From Flavipsychrobacter sp. (GTDB lineage: Bacteria; Bacteroidota; Bacteroidia; Chitinophagales; Chitinophagaceae): a stretch of DNA of 64,000 nt. Where the stretch lies: positions 2,714,001-2,778,000 of the forward strand of contig JAWKLD010000001.1 of assembly GCA_041392855.1 (NCBI GenBank), in the 5' to 3' direction. The position numbers and the translations under genes are program-made. Numbering within the stretch: the stretch's first letter is position 1; every line of letters begins with the position of its first letter. Under the pieces are notes generated by a model. The model saw nothing but the letters and a program-made list of their open reading frames with translations. It did not search any database and was not told the origin of the DNA. Below are positions 8,390-17,374 of the stretch, in pieces.

Positions 8390-8406
8390 ATAAGTTATAG
8401 TGAAGA

Positions 8407-9180
8407 CTATTCGTCGTCATCGTCTTGATTGCTGTCAATCTTCATTGGGCGAAGATCATCGCTTGGGTTGCCTGCACCTTTCTTGCAACATCCGCTACCT
8501 CCGCCAAAGTTGTAAGAGATACCGAAGTTCATTTGCTGCCAGAAAGTAAGATCAAAGCTGCTAGTTTTAGAAGTAGTAGTTGGAGCACCAGCTACACCAG
8601 GAACGTCTGTAGATACAGTACGATATTGTAAACCACCAAATGAGAAGTTAAGTGCCATACCGTCTTTAACGTGCATTTGTAATGCAGGGAACAAACGAGC
8701 TTGGAAACCAGTAAACTCACCATTGATAACACGTGGTGCTGTAGTAGTAGTACCAGGAGTTACAGTAGTTTTAGCGTCAGTAGTATTTTTACCAGCTAGG
8801 TAGCTAGCATCAATTTGATCGTATAAAGTGAATAGCTTGCTGATCTTCATACCATAACGGAAGAAAACACCTGCTTGCCACTCGTTAGATCTTGTAATAG
8901 TTTCAGTGGTAGTAGTCACGTTTAATACAGTAGCGCTAGTATTGGCAGTATTCTTCATGTTCATGAAACCACCTTGTATACCTACAGTGATATTGTCAGT
9001 GAATTGGTAACCAACACCAGGGTTGATGTTCCAGTTGAATTGTTTTGTTTCGTTTCCGCCACCGTTGTCATTCTTAGTAGTGTGTATGCCAGCAGTACCG
9101 TAAGCTAAAATACTTCCTTTTTGAGCATCAGCAGTATTTACTACAGCTACAGCTAGAAGTCCTAGAATTAACTTTTTCAT
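8407..9180 (-). CDS. Outer-membrane beta-barrel protein
   Basis: The 257-aa protein has a signal peptide (MKKLILGLLAVAVVNTADAQ) and about eight alternating amphipathic strands, including FNWNINPGVGYQFTDNITVG, WQAGVFFRYGMKI and FGISYNFGGG. This is the pattern of the small OmpA/OmpW-like porin family (outer membrane beta-barrel, PF13505 type). After the last strand it carries an unusual hydrophilic tail, GSGCCKKGAG followed by an acidic DDDDE end. The vicinal cysteines could bind metal or form disulfides. A -7 box lies 31 nt upstream. Ligand or role is unknown. Confidence 0.8.
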   Translation of the reverse strand: MKKLILGLLAVAVVNTADAQKGSILAYGTAGIHTTKNDNGGGNETKQFNWNINPGVGYQFTDNITVGIQGGFMNMKNTANTSATVLNVTTTTETITRSNEWQAGVFFRYGMKISKLFTLYDQIDASYLAGKNTTDAKTTVTPGTTTTAPRVINGEFTGFQARLFPALQMHVKDGMALNFSFGGLQYRTVSTDVPGVAGAPTTTSKTSSFDLTFWQQMNFGISYNFGGGSGCCKKGAGNPSDDLRPMKIDSNQDDDDE

Positions 9181-9211
9181 ATTATTCGTGCGTTTAAGTT
9201 TAATTGTATGA

Positions 9212-9219
9212 CAAATGTA
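9212..9219 (-). promoter_or_regulatory. -7 promoter box for the barrel gene
   Basis: TACATTTG on the minus strand matches TAnnTTTG and ends 31 nt before the ATG at 9180. Confidence 0.55.
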
Positions 9220-9270
9220 TAGTCTAATCTTATTAAATGCAATAGTTATACAATATTTAAAATTAGTATA

Positions 9271-9783
9271 TTATTTAAACCAAGAGCTATACATAACGTA
9301 GTTATTAGCAATCCTTTCCACCTCTCCTTGCAGTAATTCTTGGCTGATATCCTTTACTTTTTTGGCAGGTACGCCTGCAAAAATACTACCCGGAGGTACT
9401 TTTGTGTTTTCCAGCACTACAGCACCAGCCGCTATGATGCTGCCGCTACCTATGGTTACATTATCCATAACAATGGCTCCCATACCTATTAGCACGTTAT
9501 CTTCTACAGTACAGCCATGTACAATGGCATTGTGGCCAATAGATACATTATTTCCTAATGTCACTTTGGTCTTTTCGTAAGTACAATGTATACAAGCGCC
9601 ATCTTGTATATTTACTTTATTACCCATGCGTATGCTGTTCACATCTCCACGCACCACAGCATTAAACCATACGCTGCACTCCTCCCCCATCACAACATCG
9701 CCCACAACAGTTGCATTTTCAGCTATATAGCAGCCTTCGGGTATTTGTGGCATAACGCCTTTTACGGGTAATATTACCGGCAT
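9271..9783 (-). CDS. Gamma-class carbonic anhydrase family protein
   Basis: The 170-aa protein is a left-handed beta-helix made of hexapeptide repeats (VVGDVV, VTLGNN, VLIGMG, SIIAAG). The three metal-ligand histidines of the gamma carbonic anhydrase family are in place at H66 (ACIHCT), H84 and H89 (IGHNAIVHG). R45/D47 of VRGDVNSIR, which build the trimer interface in this family, are also present. Members hydrate CO2 or are inactive relatives (YrdA, PaaY). Activity cannot be decided from sequence. The start is 6 bp downstream of the GT2 stop codon, so the two form an operon. Confidence 0.92.
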   Translation of the reverse strand: MPVILPVKGVMPQIPEGCYIAENATVVGDVVMGEECSVWFNAVVRGDVNSIRMGNKVNIQDGACIHCTYEKTKVTLGNNVSIGHNAIVHGCTVEDNVLIGMGAIVMDNVTIGSGSIIAAGAVVLENTKVPPGSIFAGVPAKKVKDISQELLQGEVERIANNYVMYSSWFK

Positions 9784-9789
9784 GTCAAC

Positions 9790-10509
9790 TTATTTTTTGA
9801 AGATATTGTATTTCAAAATGCAATAAATAGCCCTAAAACCATCTTTCCATCCTATTTTCTTGCCTTCTTCGTAGGTGCGCCCATAATAGGAGATGCCTAC
9901 CTCATAGATGCGAATTTTAGGTACTCGAGATACTTTGGCAGTAACTTCCGGTTCGAAACCAAAGCGTTTTTCCTCCAATTTCAGGCTTTGTACGATCTCT
10001 CTTTTAAAGAGTTTATAACAGGTCTCCATATCGCTCAAGTTGAGGTTGGTAAACATGTTAGACAAGAAAGTAAGCATGCCGTTACCTATCGAATGCCAGA
10101 AAAACAATATACGATGTGGGTTGCCGCCCATAAAGCGCGAGCCATACACCACATCAGCAAACCCGTTTACTATTGGCTTAAGCAATACATTATATTCCTG
10201 AGGGTCGTACTCTAGATCGGCATCTTGTATGATAACATAGTCACCTGTGGCTTTATTGATACCCGTATGTAAAGCTGCGCCTTTTCCTTGGTTTACCTCA
10301 TGCTTATAATAACTAATAGGTAAATCGGTATTAGCATCCTTATAGGCTAATATGGCTTCTTCAGTATTGTCTTTAGAGCAATCATTAACAATAATTACTT
10401 CTTTACTTATACCATCGATAAGATCGACCTCCTTCACCTTATCCAAAATGTGATGAATGGTAGGACCTTCGTTATAGGCCGGTATTACAATAGAGAGTAC
10501 TTTGCTCAT
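9790..10509 (-). CDS. Glycosyltransferase family 2 (polyprenyl-phosphate sugar transferase type)
   Basis: The 239-aa GT-A enzyme has the SIVIPAYNEGPTI start, VNDCSKDNT, the donor-binding VIIQDADLEYDP (DxD-type) and the acceptor-side segment ETCYKLFKRE. This arrangement is typical of dolichyl- or polyprenyl-phosphate mannose/glucose synthase-like proteins (DPM1/GtrB relatives). It lacks C-terminal membrane helices, so it would be a soluble or peripheral form. I start it at the internal Met (complement at 10507-10509), giving MSKVLSIVIPAY, because the ten residues before it are not family-like. Substrate is unknown. It is cotranscribed with the carbonic anhydrase gene. Confidence 0.9.
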   Translation of the reverse strand: MSKVLSIVIPAYNEGPTIHHILDKVKEVDLIDGISKEVIIVNDCSKDNTEEAILAYKDANTDLPISYYKHEVNQGKGAALHTGINKATGDYVIIQDADLEYDPQEYNVLLKPIVNGFADVVYGSRFMGGNPHRILFFWHSIGNGMLTFLSNMFTNLNLSDMETCYKLFKREIVQSLKLEEKRFGFEPEVTAKVSRVPKIRIYEVGISYYGRTYEEGKKIGWKDGFRAIYCILKYNIFKK

Positions 10510-10608
10510 TAGTAGTGGTAATAAGGGTGCAAAATACAATGATTTATAGAATATGCACTTGTTTTCCCCATTTACTATTCTGTTCTATTATATAATGCTG
10601 CAGTACCC

Positions 10609-10616
10609 TAACTTTG
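10609..10616 (+). promoter_or_regulatory. -7 promoter box of the thyA operon
   Basis: TAACTTTG is an exact TAnnTTTG match, 45 nt before the thyA ATG. It should drive thyA, folA and the short gene that follows. Confidence 0.55.
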
Positions 10617-10661
10617 TATACAGCCTAAACAGGCTATTGCTAATTCTGAATATTCTTTTTT

Positions 10662-11456
10662 ATGCAAGCATATCTTGACCTTTTACAGCATATTTTAGAC
10701 ACAGGTACTCAAAAAGAGGACCGTACAGGTACTGGTACTATAAGTTGTTTTGGCTATCAGATGCGCTTCAATCTACAAGAGGGTTTTCCTGTTATCACTA
10801 CGAAGAAGCTACACCTCAAATCAATCATCCATGAGTTGTTATGGTTTTTGAAGGGGGATACGAATATTAAGTACTTAAAAGATAATGGTGTACGTATATG
10901 GGATGAATGGGCGGATGAAAATGGAGATCTAGGTCCTGTATATGGTCATCAATGGCGTAGCTGGGCTGGTGCGGATGGTTCTACTTACGACCAGATCAAA
11001 CAAGCTATTGACCTAATAAAAAATAATCCTGATAGCAGGCGCATCATAGTAAATGCTTGGAATGTGGGAGATCTGCCTAAAATGGCATTAAGCCCTTGCC
11101 ATGCTTTATTTCAGTTTTATGTAGCAGATGGCAAGTTGAGCTGTCAATTATACCAGCGTAGTGCCGATGTGTTTTTAGGTGTTCCTTTCAATATAGCATC
11201 TTATGCTTTGCTAACCATGATGCTGGCGCAAGTATGCGATCTGGAACTGGGAGATTTTGTACACACGTTTGGTGACGTACATTTGTATAGCAACCATATT
11301 GAGCAAGCAAAGCTTCAACTAACACGTAAGCCTTATGCATTGCCTACTATGAAGTTGAACCCTGAAGTAAAAGATTTGTTTGACTTTAAGTATGAAGATT
11401 TCACTTTAGAGAATTACGAAAGTCATCCACATATAAAAGCTGCAGTAGCAGTATAA
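10662..11456 (+). CDS. thyA: Thymidylate synthase ThyA
   Basis: This enzyme converts dUMP to dTMP using methylenetetrahydrofolate, leaving dihydrofolate. At 264 aa it equals the E. coli enzyme in length. It carries RTGTGTISCFG (phosphate loop), the nucleophile C146 in LSPCHALFQFYV, SCQLYQRSADVFLGVPFNIASYA and the terminal APIKxAVAV-like end ending in Val. The folA gene follows after 9 bp, so the dihydrofolate made here is recycled by the next product of the same transcript. Confidence 0.98.
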   Translation: MQAYLDLLQHILDTGTQKEDRTGTGTISCFGYQMRFNLQEGFPVITTKKLHLKSIIHELLWFLKGDTNIKYLKDNGVRIWDEWADENGDLGPVYGHQWRSWAGADGSTYDQIKQAIDLIKNNPDSRRIIVNAWNVGDLPKMALSPCHALFQFYVADGKLSCQLYQRSADVFLGVPFNIASYALLTMMLAQVCDLELGDFVHTFGDVHLYSNHIEQAKLQLTRKPYALPTMKLNPEVKDLFDFKYEDFTLENYESHPHIKAAVAV

Positions 11457-11465
11457 GGTTTAAGA

Positions 11466-11966
11466 ATGATATTAGCTGCAATTGTTGCCAAAGATGAAAA
11501 TAATGCCATAGGTAAGGATAATACATTGCCTTGGCAATTGCCAGACGATTTGAAGTTCTTTATGAGAACAACAATGGGTAAGCCAGTACTGATGGGTAGA
11601 AATACATTTGACTCTTTAGGTAAGCCATTGAAAGGGAGATTGAATATAGTATTGTCTTCACAAAAGGATCTGGAACTTCCTGAAGGTGTATTGCTTTTTC
11701 ATAGTTTGGAAGAAGGAATTAAAAGATTGGAAGAAGAAGGTACAGAAGAGGCGTTTATCATAGGAGGCGGGAAAGTGTATGAACAATCATTTCCATTGCT
11801 AGATAGGTTATACCTTACCAAAGTGCATACTACTATTGATGGAGCAATGGTATACTTTCCTGAAGTAGACGAAAAAGAGTGGGCGCTGAAATGGGAAGAG
11901 CACCATGAGGCAGATGAGAAACATCAGTTCTCTTTTACTTTTCAACAATTGGATAGAATAAAATAA
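11466..11966 (+). CDS. folA: Dihydrofolate reductase
   Basis: The 166-aa enzyme reduces dihydrofolate to tetrahydrofolate with NADPH. Family marks are IVAKDENNAIGKDNTLPWQLPDDLKFF (with the active-site Asp in the LPDDLK helix), GKPVLMGRNTFDSLGKPLKGRLNIVLS and FIIGGGKVYEQ with the NADPH-binding glycines. It is translated right after thyA and 11 bp before a shortened methyltransferase-like gene. No extra domain or resistance-associated change is evident. Confidence 0.97.
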   Translation: MILAAIVAKDENNAIGKDNTLPWQLPDDLKFFMRTTMGKPVLMGRNTFDSLGKPLKGRLNIVLSSQKDLELPEGVLLFHSLEEGIKRLEEEGTEEAFIIGGGKVYEQSFPLLDRLYLTKVHTTIDGAMVYFPEVDEKEWALKWEEHHEADEKHQFSFTFQQLDRIK

Positions 11967-11977
11967 ATGTAATTGTT

Positions 11978-12394
11978 ATGGGCTTACATTCTATTCAAGA
12001 ATTCATTAAGTATAAAAGATTGTCAAAGGAAAGGCAAGGGGTTCATTCTCCTTTTTTATACAGCCTTATTGAGAATGTACTCCGTGGTAAGTCTGCAAAA
12101 TCACTTACGGATAGATTGATCGATTTTTTTGATGATGAAAATGTACTACAGCTTACAGAAAAATATCCGGCACACTGGGAAGAGGCCTATGGTGTTTTGC
12201 TAAAGGATATGAGACAACGAACTGTGATCGTTATTCCATCAATACACAAGTCAGAACATCATACTGCTGCATGGAATAGGTTGAGAAACCGATCGGAAGT
12301 GCGGATGAGTATAGATCTATACAATCACGGTTTACTCTTTTACCGCGAAGATTTTAGAGAAAAGAAGCACTACACTTTAAAATATCCATATTAA
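11978..12394 (+). CDS. Shortened methyltransferase-like protein lacking the SAM-binding core
   Basis: The 138 aa seem to be the two ends of a class I SAM-dependent methyltransferase family common in Bacteroidota, which I remember as about 200-270 aa. The N-terminus (IQEFIKYKRLSKERQGVHSP then a leucine-rich helix) matches the family's cap. The C-terminus (VIVIPSIHKSEHHTAAWNRL, SIDLYNHGLLFYRED, HYTLKYPY) matches its last strands. Between them there is only about 40 aa, and the glycine-rich SAM loop and its acidic partner are missing. The frame is open, codon use is normal and it ends before a strong terminator, so it is either a stable non-catalytic derivative or an internally deleted relic. 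Confidence 0.6.
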   Translation: MGLHSIQEFIKYKRLSKERQGVHSPFLYSLIENVLRGKSAKSLTDRLIDFFDDENVLQLTEKYPAHWEEAYGVLLKDMRQRTVIVIPSIHKSEHHTAAWNRLRNRSEVRMSIDLYNHGLLFYREDFREKKHYTLKYPY

Positions 12395-12424
12395 AAAAGC
12401 CCTACTAATTAGTAGGGCTTTTTT
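12393..12424. terminator. Bidirectional terminator (32-bp perfect palindrome)
   Basis: AAAAAAGCCCTACTAA is followed immediately by its exact complement, giving a long stem with A and T tracts on either side. It separates the thyA operon from the convergent clpX operon. Confidence 0.95.
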
Positions 12425-12430
12425 GGTGGC

Positions 12431-12631
12431 TTAACTGCCAAAGCTTTTCATCATATTGCTTAGCGGATCATCTTCGTCATTACCATCATCTTTCAAAAAA
12501 TTGTCTACAATTTCGTGCATCATCGGCGGTAGTTTCGATTGGATGAATTCCTTCACTGTTTGTATAGACTTTACTGCTTGTTCTTCAGTAAGTCCCGCTT
12601 CTGCTTTTAATTGATCTATTAATTGTTGCAT
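12431..12631 (-). CDS. Small conserved-looking protein downstream of clpX
   Basis: The 66-aa acidic protein is predicted to be mainly helical (LIDQLKAEAGLTEEQAVKSI, then KEFIQSKLPPMMHEIVDNFL) and ends with a DDGNDEDD stretch. Short proteins with this 'AGLTEEQA..SI..V..F...KLP' pattern occur in many Bacteroidota, but I know no function for them. It starts 10 bp after clpX and shares its transcript and terminator. There is no signal peptide or metal-binding motif. Confidence 0.75.
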   Translation of the reverse strand: MQQLIDQLKAEAGLTEEQAVKSIQTVKEFIQSKLPPMMHEIVDNFLKDDGNDEDDPLSNMMKSFGS

Positions 12632-12641
12632 TTATAGTGGT

Positions 12642-13892
12642 TTATGCTGCTTTTAAGTATTCCAGTTTGTTAGAGCCTTCCAGCTTTTCTTTTGCGTACT
12701 CAAGCGTAAGGTGGAAGATCTCATCCTTGTTTTCTTGAGAAGGTAATTCGTACATGGCATCTGTAAGGATCATCTCACAAATTGCTCTAAGACCACGACC
12801 TCCTAGTTTGAATTCGATAGCCTTATCAACCATATATGTTAATGCCTCATCGTCTACTACAAGTTTGATGTCTTCGTATTCAAACAATTTAGTGTATTGT
12901 TTGATGAGTGCATTTTTAGGTTCTGTAAGGATACGTTTCAATGCCACAGGGTCTAGTGGGTTCAAGTAGGTAACAATTGGCAAACGACCTAATAACTCAG
13001 GTATCAAACCAAATGTACGCAAGTCCTGAGCATTGACGTATTGTAACAAATTGCTCCGGTCTAGCGAGTCGGTAGCTTTGATCGCATTGTAACCAATAGC
13101 GGAAGTTTGTACTCTTCTTGCTATCATCTTATCAATACCTTCAAAAGCACCACCGCATATGAACAGGATATTCTGTGTGTTTACTTTTACCATTTTCTGT
13201 TCAGGGTGTTTACGACCGCCTTGTGGTGGTACTAACACTTCAGAACCTTCCAATAGTTTCAGCATAGCTTGCTGTACCCCTTCGCCGCTTACATCTCTTG
13301 TGATTGAAGGGTTGTCGTTTTTACGACCTATTTTATCTATCTCGTCTATATATACAATACCGTTTTGCGCTGCTTCAATATCATAATCGCAGCTTTGTAA
13401 TAGTCTTGATAAAATACTTTCAACATCTTCGCCTACATAACCCGCCTCTGTAAATATGGTAGCATCTACGATGGCAAAAGGCACTTGTAGCATTCTGGCT
13501 ATGGTCTTAGCTATAAGTGTTTTACCAGTACCTGTTTCTCCCACCATGATAATGTTCGATTTCTCGATCTCCACATCGTCTTGCTTGGGTTGCAACAGTC
13601 GCTTGTAGTGGTTGTATAGCGCAACAGACATCACCTTTTTAGCATCGTCCTGACCTATAACGTATTGATCGAGAAACTCTTTCATTTCTTTTGGTTTCAA
13701 TACTTTATGTTTTTTGAGGTCGTTTTTGTCGCTTTTTTTCTGCTGCCCTTCATTCATGGTTTCATGAAGCAGATGATGGGCATTTTCTATGCATTGGTCG
13801 CAGATATTACCTTTTATACCTGTAAACAGGATATTTACGTCACTTTCTACGCGATCGCAAAAGGAACACTTACGCTCGTTTTGTTTAGCCAT
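12642..13892 (-). CDS. clpX: ATP-dependent Clp protease ATP-binding subunit ClpX
   Basis: ClpX unfolds tagged proteins and feeds them to ClpP. In 416 aa it has the N-terminal C4 zinc domain (C9, C12, C31, C34), Walker A GETGTGKT at 118-125, the GYVGED pore loop at 151-156, Walker B YIDEID at 181-186, and sensor-2 GGRGLRAICE near the C-terminus. The length is typical. clpP is not in the window; only a 66-aa gene follows. A consensus -7 box lies 28 nt before the start. Confidence 0.98.
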   Translation of the reverse strand: MAKQNERKCSFCDRVESDVNILFTGIKGNICDQCIENAHHLLHETMNEGQQKKSDKNDLKKHKVLKPKEMKEFLDQYVIGQDDAKKVMSVALYNHYKRLLQPKQDDVEIEKSNIIMVGETGTGKTLIAKTIARMLQVPFAIVDATIFTEAGYVGEDVESILSRLLQSCDYDIEAAQNGIVYIDEIDKIGRKNDNPSITRDVSGEGVQQAMLKLLEGSEVLVPPQGGRKHPEQKMVKVNTQNILFICGGAFEGIDKMIARRVQTSAIGYNAIKATDSLDRSNLLQYVNAQDLRTFGLIPELLGRLPIVTYLNPLDPVALKRILTEPKNALIKQYTKLFEYEDIKLVVDDEALTYMVDKAIEFKLGGRGLRAICEMILTDAMYELPSQENKDEIFHLTLEYAKEKLEGSNKLEYLKAA

Positions 13893-13919
13893 ACTCTAGT
13901 CAAAAATAAATATAGACGG

Positions 13920-13927
13920 CAAAGGTA
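13920..13927 (-). promoter_or_regulatory. -7 promoter box of clpX
   Basis: TACCTTTG on the minus strand, ending 28 nt before the clpX ATG. Confidence 0.55.
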
Positions 13928-14011
13928 CAAAGAAAGCAAGTAATAGCATTTTTCTATTTCCTTTTATTGAGCAAGACAATCTGCTAGGCTATTATGTATC
14001 TTGCATATTCT

Positions 14012-16498
14012 ATGTCGTTGATCGCTAGCACAAGACGGGAAGAAGAAGCGCGTTTTGCAGATGTGATTCTGCCTTTAAGTCTATCAAAGTCACTTACTTA
14101 TGGTATTCCTGTAGATTTACAGAGGGCTATAGTAGCGGGTATGCGTGTAGAGGTGTCATTGGGTAAAAACAAGCTGTACTCTGCAATTGTAAAGCGGCTA
14201 CACAACGAGCAGCCCGAGGGGTACCAGGTAAAACCGATTCGAAGCATTATTGACGAGCAGCCTATAATTACTGATAAACAGTTACAGTTCTGGGACTGGA
14301 TAGCAGAGTATTATATGGCTACCCCGGGTGAGGTGATGCAAGCCGCCCTACCAGCACACCTGAAGCTAATGAACGAAACTCGGATCATGTGGTCACCACA
14401 ACATGAGGATGTGGTGTATGAGTGGAGTGATGAGGCATTTGTAGTAGTAGAGGAGCTGGAGCAAAAAAATGAACTGACCATAAGTGAGCTGAGAAGTATG
14501 GTAGGGGCTAGGCATTTTACCAAAGTGCTAGGTGAGCTGCTGGAGCAAGAAGTGATAGTAGTAAGGGATGAGCTGGAGGAAGTATATAAGACCAAGAAAG
14601 AACGAATAGTAACATTAGCTAAGACGTATAGAGCGGAGGAAAAGCTTCATGAACTGTTTGACACACTATCGCGCGCACCAAAGCAGCTAGAACTATTGAT
14701 GGCTTATGTGGAGCTATCGGTGAAATTTGGTGCGGTAAGGCAAATAGAACTACTGGATAGGTCGGGTGCAAGTGCACAACAGATAAAGGCGCTAGCCGAT
14801 AAGGGTATATTCATTATATCAGAAGTAGCGGTAGACAGACTTGGGGTTAACAAGCAACAAGAAGCACAAGAAGTTATATTTACAGAAGCACAACAGGAAG
14901 CTTTTGAGTATATAGAAAAAGAGTTTGAAGAGAAGAATGTAGTACTGTTGGAAGGGGTAACAGGTAGCGGTAAGACGCTATTATACATCAATAAAATAAA
15001 GGAATGTATAGCTCAGGGTAAGCAGGCAATATTGTTATTACCCGAAATAGGCTTAACAACGCAACTCATGACAAGGCTCTATGCCTACTTTGGAGAAGAG
15101 TTAGGCGTTTACCATTCCCGATTTAGTAATAATGAGCGCGTAGAGATATGGGAGAAGGTAAGGCGAGGGGACTATAAAGTTGTAGTAGGGCCACGCTCGG
15201 CACTATGGCTGCCATATGAAGAGCTGGGTTTGATAATAGTAGATGAGGAGCACGATATATCTTATAAGCAAAAAGACCCGGCACCTCGTTTTCATGCTAG
15301 AGATGCAGCTATTTATTTAGCAGCATTACACAATGCTAAGGTGCTTTTAGGAACGGCCACACCGTCTATTGAAAGCATGTATAATGCCAAAGCAGGTAAG
15401 TATGGATATGTAACACTCCAAGAAAGGTATCTGGGGGTAAACATGCCTGTAATAGAAATGATAGATACTAAATCTTTGGCTGCCTACAAAAAGCAAGGTA
15501 TCAACCTTATAACACCAGAGCTGTTTGAAGCAATTAGCAAAACGCTAGATGCAGGCAAGCAGGTAATTCTTTTCCAAAATAGGAGAGGCTATGCCCCTTT
15601 TCAGCTATGTACCGTATGTGGTTGGGTGCCGCAGTGTAAAAACTGTGCAGTATCACTTACCTATCATAAAAGTACGGATAAGCTGCACTGCCACTATTGT
15701 GGGTTGAGATATGCGCTGGTGCACAACTGCCCCTCTTGTGGTAGCAATCGTTTGCAGAGTAAAACTTTTGGTACTGAAAAAATAGAAGAAGAAGTAAGGC
15801 AGCTATTCCCTAAGGCAAAGACTGCACGAATGGATGTGGACACTATGCGTGGTAAAGACAACTATTCACGTTTGATGCAAGAGATGGCCAAGCAGAAGGT
15901 GGATGTGTTGATAGGTACGCAGATGGTGGTAAAAGGGCTGGATTTCTCTAATGTTTCTCTTGTTGGTATTCTAAGTGCTGATAGTTTACTCAGCTATCCC
16001 GACTTTAGAGTTAATGAGCGGGCTTTCCAACTAATGGAACAAGTAAGCGGTAGGGCAGGAAGAACTGATGGAGTAGGTGTTGTATTGATACAAGCACATA
16101 ATATAGCACACCCTGTACTGGCTTGGGTGAAGGCACATAATGTAGCTGCCTTTTATAATCATGAGATACAGTATCGCCAACATTTTCATTATCCCCCCTT
16201 TGTGCGGTTGATCAAGGTGACGTTTAAACACAGGGATGAAGTAAAGGCCATAGTTGCTGCTGCAGATATGGCTAAAGAGCTGAATTTATTAGATACCATT
16301 ATGGTGCAAGGTCCGGTTGCAGCACTAGTGCCAAGAGTGCGTAACCAATACATACAAGAGGTATGGATAAAATGTCCACGAGATGCAAAAGTGATCAAGG
16401 AAACAAAAGCTTTTGTTGTTGCAGAGCGAAACCGTATCACAAGCCAGCGTGGCAACTCTTTGGTACATATACTTTTTGATGTAGACCCATTGTCTTAA
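14012..16498 (+). CDS. priA: Primosomal replication restart helicase PriA
   Basis: PriA recognises stalled forks and reloads the replisome. The 828-aa protein has the N-terminal DNA-binding domain (FADVILPLSLSKSLTYGIP), Walker A GVTGSGKT near residue 318, the DEEH box (IIVDEEHDISYKQ), LLGTATPSIES, and the two-zinc segment with eight cysteines (CTVCGWVPQCKNC and CHYCG...NCPSC). The C-terminal helicase motifs GTQMVVKGLDF and QVSGRAGR follow. An upstream ATG at 13994 also exists. I prefer 14012 because TATCTTG at 13997-14003, a near -7 box, overlaps the earlier start. Confidence 0.96.
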   Translation: MSLIASTRREEEARFADVILPLSLSKSLTYGIPVDLQRAIVAGMRVEVSLGKNKLYSAIVKRLHNEQPEGYQVKPIRSIIDEQPIITDKQLQFWDWIAEYYMATPGEVMQAALPAHLKLMNETRIMWSPQHEDVVYEWSDEAFVVVEELEQKNELTISELRSMVGARHFTKVLGELLEQEVIVVRDELEEVYKTKKERIVTLAKTYRAEEKLHELFDTLSRAPKQLELLMAYVELSVKFGAVRQIELLDRSGASAQQIKALADKGIFIISEVAVDRLGVNKQQEAQEVIFTEAQQEAFEYIEKEFEEKNVVLLEGVTGSGKTLLYINKIKECIAQGKQAILLLPEIGLTTQLMTRLYAYFGEELGVYHSRFSNNERVEIWEKVRRGDYKVVVGPRSALWLPYEELGLIIVDEEHDISYKQKDPAPRFHARDAAIYLAALHNAKVLLGTATPSIESMYNAKAGKYGYVTLQERYLGVNMPVIEMIDTKSLAAYKKQGINLITPELFEAISKTLDAGKQVILFQNRRGYAPFQLCTVCGWVPQCKNCAVSLTYHKSTDKLHCHYCGLRYALVHNCPSCGSNRLQSKTFGTEKIEEEVRQLFPKAKTARMDVDTMRGKDNYSRLMQEMAKQKVDVLIGTQMVVKGLDFSNVSLVGILSADSLLSYPDFRVNERAFQLMEQVSGRAGRTDGVGVVLIQAHNIAHPVLAWVKAHNVAAFYNHEIQYRQHFHYPPFVRLIKVTFKHRDEVKAIVAAADMAKELNLLDTIMVQGPVAALVPRVRNQYIQEVWIKCPRDAKVIKETKAFVVAERNRITSQRGNSLVHILFDVDPLS

Positions 16499-16501
16499 AA
16501 T

Positions 16502-16533
16502 AAAAAAGGCAAGCTATATGGCTTGCCTTTTTT
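16502..16533. terminator. Bidirectional terminator between priA and the ferritin-like pair
   Basis: AAAAAAGGCAAGC and GCTTGCCTTTTTT are exact complements around a 6-nt loop (TATATG). Genes converge on it from both sides. Confidence 0.95.
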
Positions 16534-16551
16534 GATAATATGAAAAGTATA

Positions 16552-17370
16552 TTATAGTACAAATTGTCCAAGAATGATATCAACATCTGCCTCACCTAGT
16601 GGCTCATCAAAAGCTTCAGTAATAGCATTTTCTGTAAGGTTGAAGCCATTAATGTCTACTAAGAACACACCATTCTGTGTTTTTTGATCCTCGTCAATAT
16701 ACGTGCTTTGTGCAGCCGCAACAGGTGTATAGTTATTTGATTCTGTTGTCCAAGCAGGAATGTTTCTTAGATTTCTGATATATGCAGCATGTCTAGCTTC
16801 CATTGAGTGGATATTAACTACATTTTGTAGTATTTTTTTATTCAATATAAAGCTGCTGAATTCTCCTTTATAAGCACGTACTGCAGAGTCTGCTAGCACT
16901 TGAGCCATAACTAAGAAGTCTGAATATTTTTGTAAAGAATCTTTATAAGGGCCACTATTATTACCGCGACCTCCTGTATAATCTATGTTTGGAGTGGTAA
17001 TAGGTGTGCCTCCCAATTCTGTTATAGCAGCTGATAGTATAGCAACATGAGAATTGTTATCTTCTAAAATTCTTTGGAAAGAAGCTTTGGTTTCACCATC
17101 GATCAATCCTGTGTTATCTAAAGCTTCTCTATAAAAACCAGACTGTAAATACTCTAGTTTTAAAAGACGGTTAAGCTTATCTATGAGAGTAGCTTTGGTT
17201 TGACCATATGATTTTGTGAAAACAGAACTGATAGCAATCGGTAATGCTGCAATAGCCACTTTAGCCCCAAAGCTTTTTAAAATGCTTCTTCTAGGGCTTT
17301 CTTTCTCATAAAACCCCTCGTCAGTATTGTTGATATCGTCAAGTATATTCTTGAAGTTCATAGCATTCAT
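16552..17370 (-). CDS. Exported ferritin-like domain protein (second of a pair)
   Basis: The 272-aa protein matches the ferritin-like family PF13668 by pattern. It has four long helices, including LLKLEYLQSGFYREAL, then NNSHVAILSAAITELGG, a central helix and SMEARHAAYIRNL near the end. The carboxylate/histidine spacing (E..Y, H, E..H) suggests a di-iron site. Residues 27-55 (RRSILKSFG then AIAALPIAISSV) look like a Tat signal with a weak core, so it is probably exported. The gene starts 4 bp after its paralogue. Family members have no firmly established substrate. The Met at residue 4 is an equally possible start. Confidence 0.85.
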   Translation of the reverse strand: MNAMNFKNILDDINNTDEGFYEKESPRRSILKSFGAKVAIAALPIAISSVFTKSYGQTKATLIDKLNRLLKLEYLQSGFYREALDNTGLIDGETKASFQRILEDNNSHVAILSAAITELGGTPITTPNIDYTGGRGNNSGPYKDSLQKYSDFLVMAQVLADSAVRAYKGEFSSFILNKKILQNVVNIHSMEARHAAYIRNLRNIPAWTTESNNYTPVAAAQSTYIDEDQKTQNGVFLVDINGFNLTENAITEAFDEPLGEADVDIILGQFVL

Positions 17371-17374
17371 TTAG

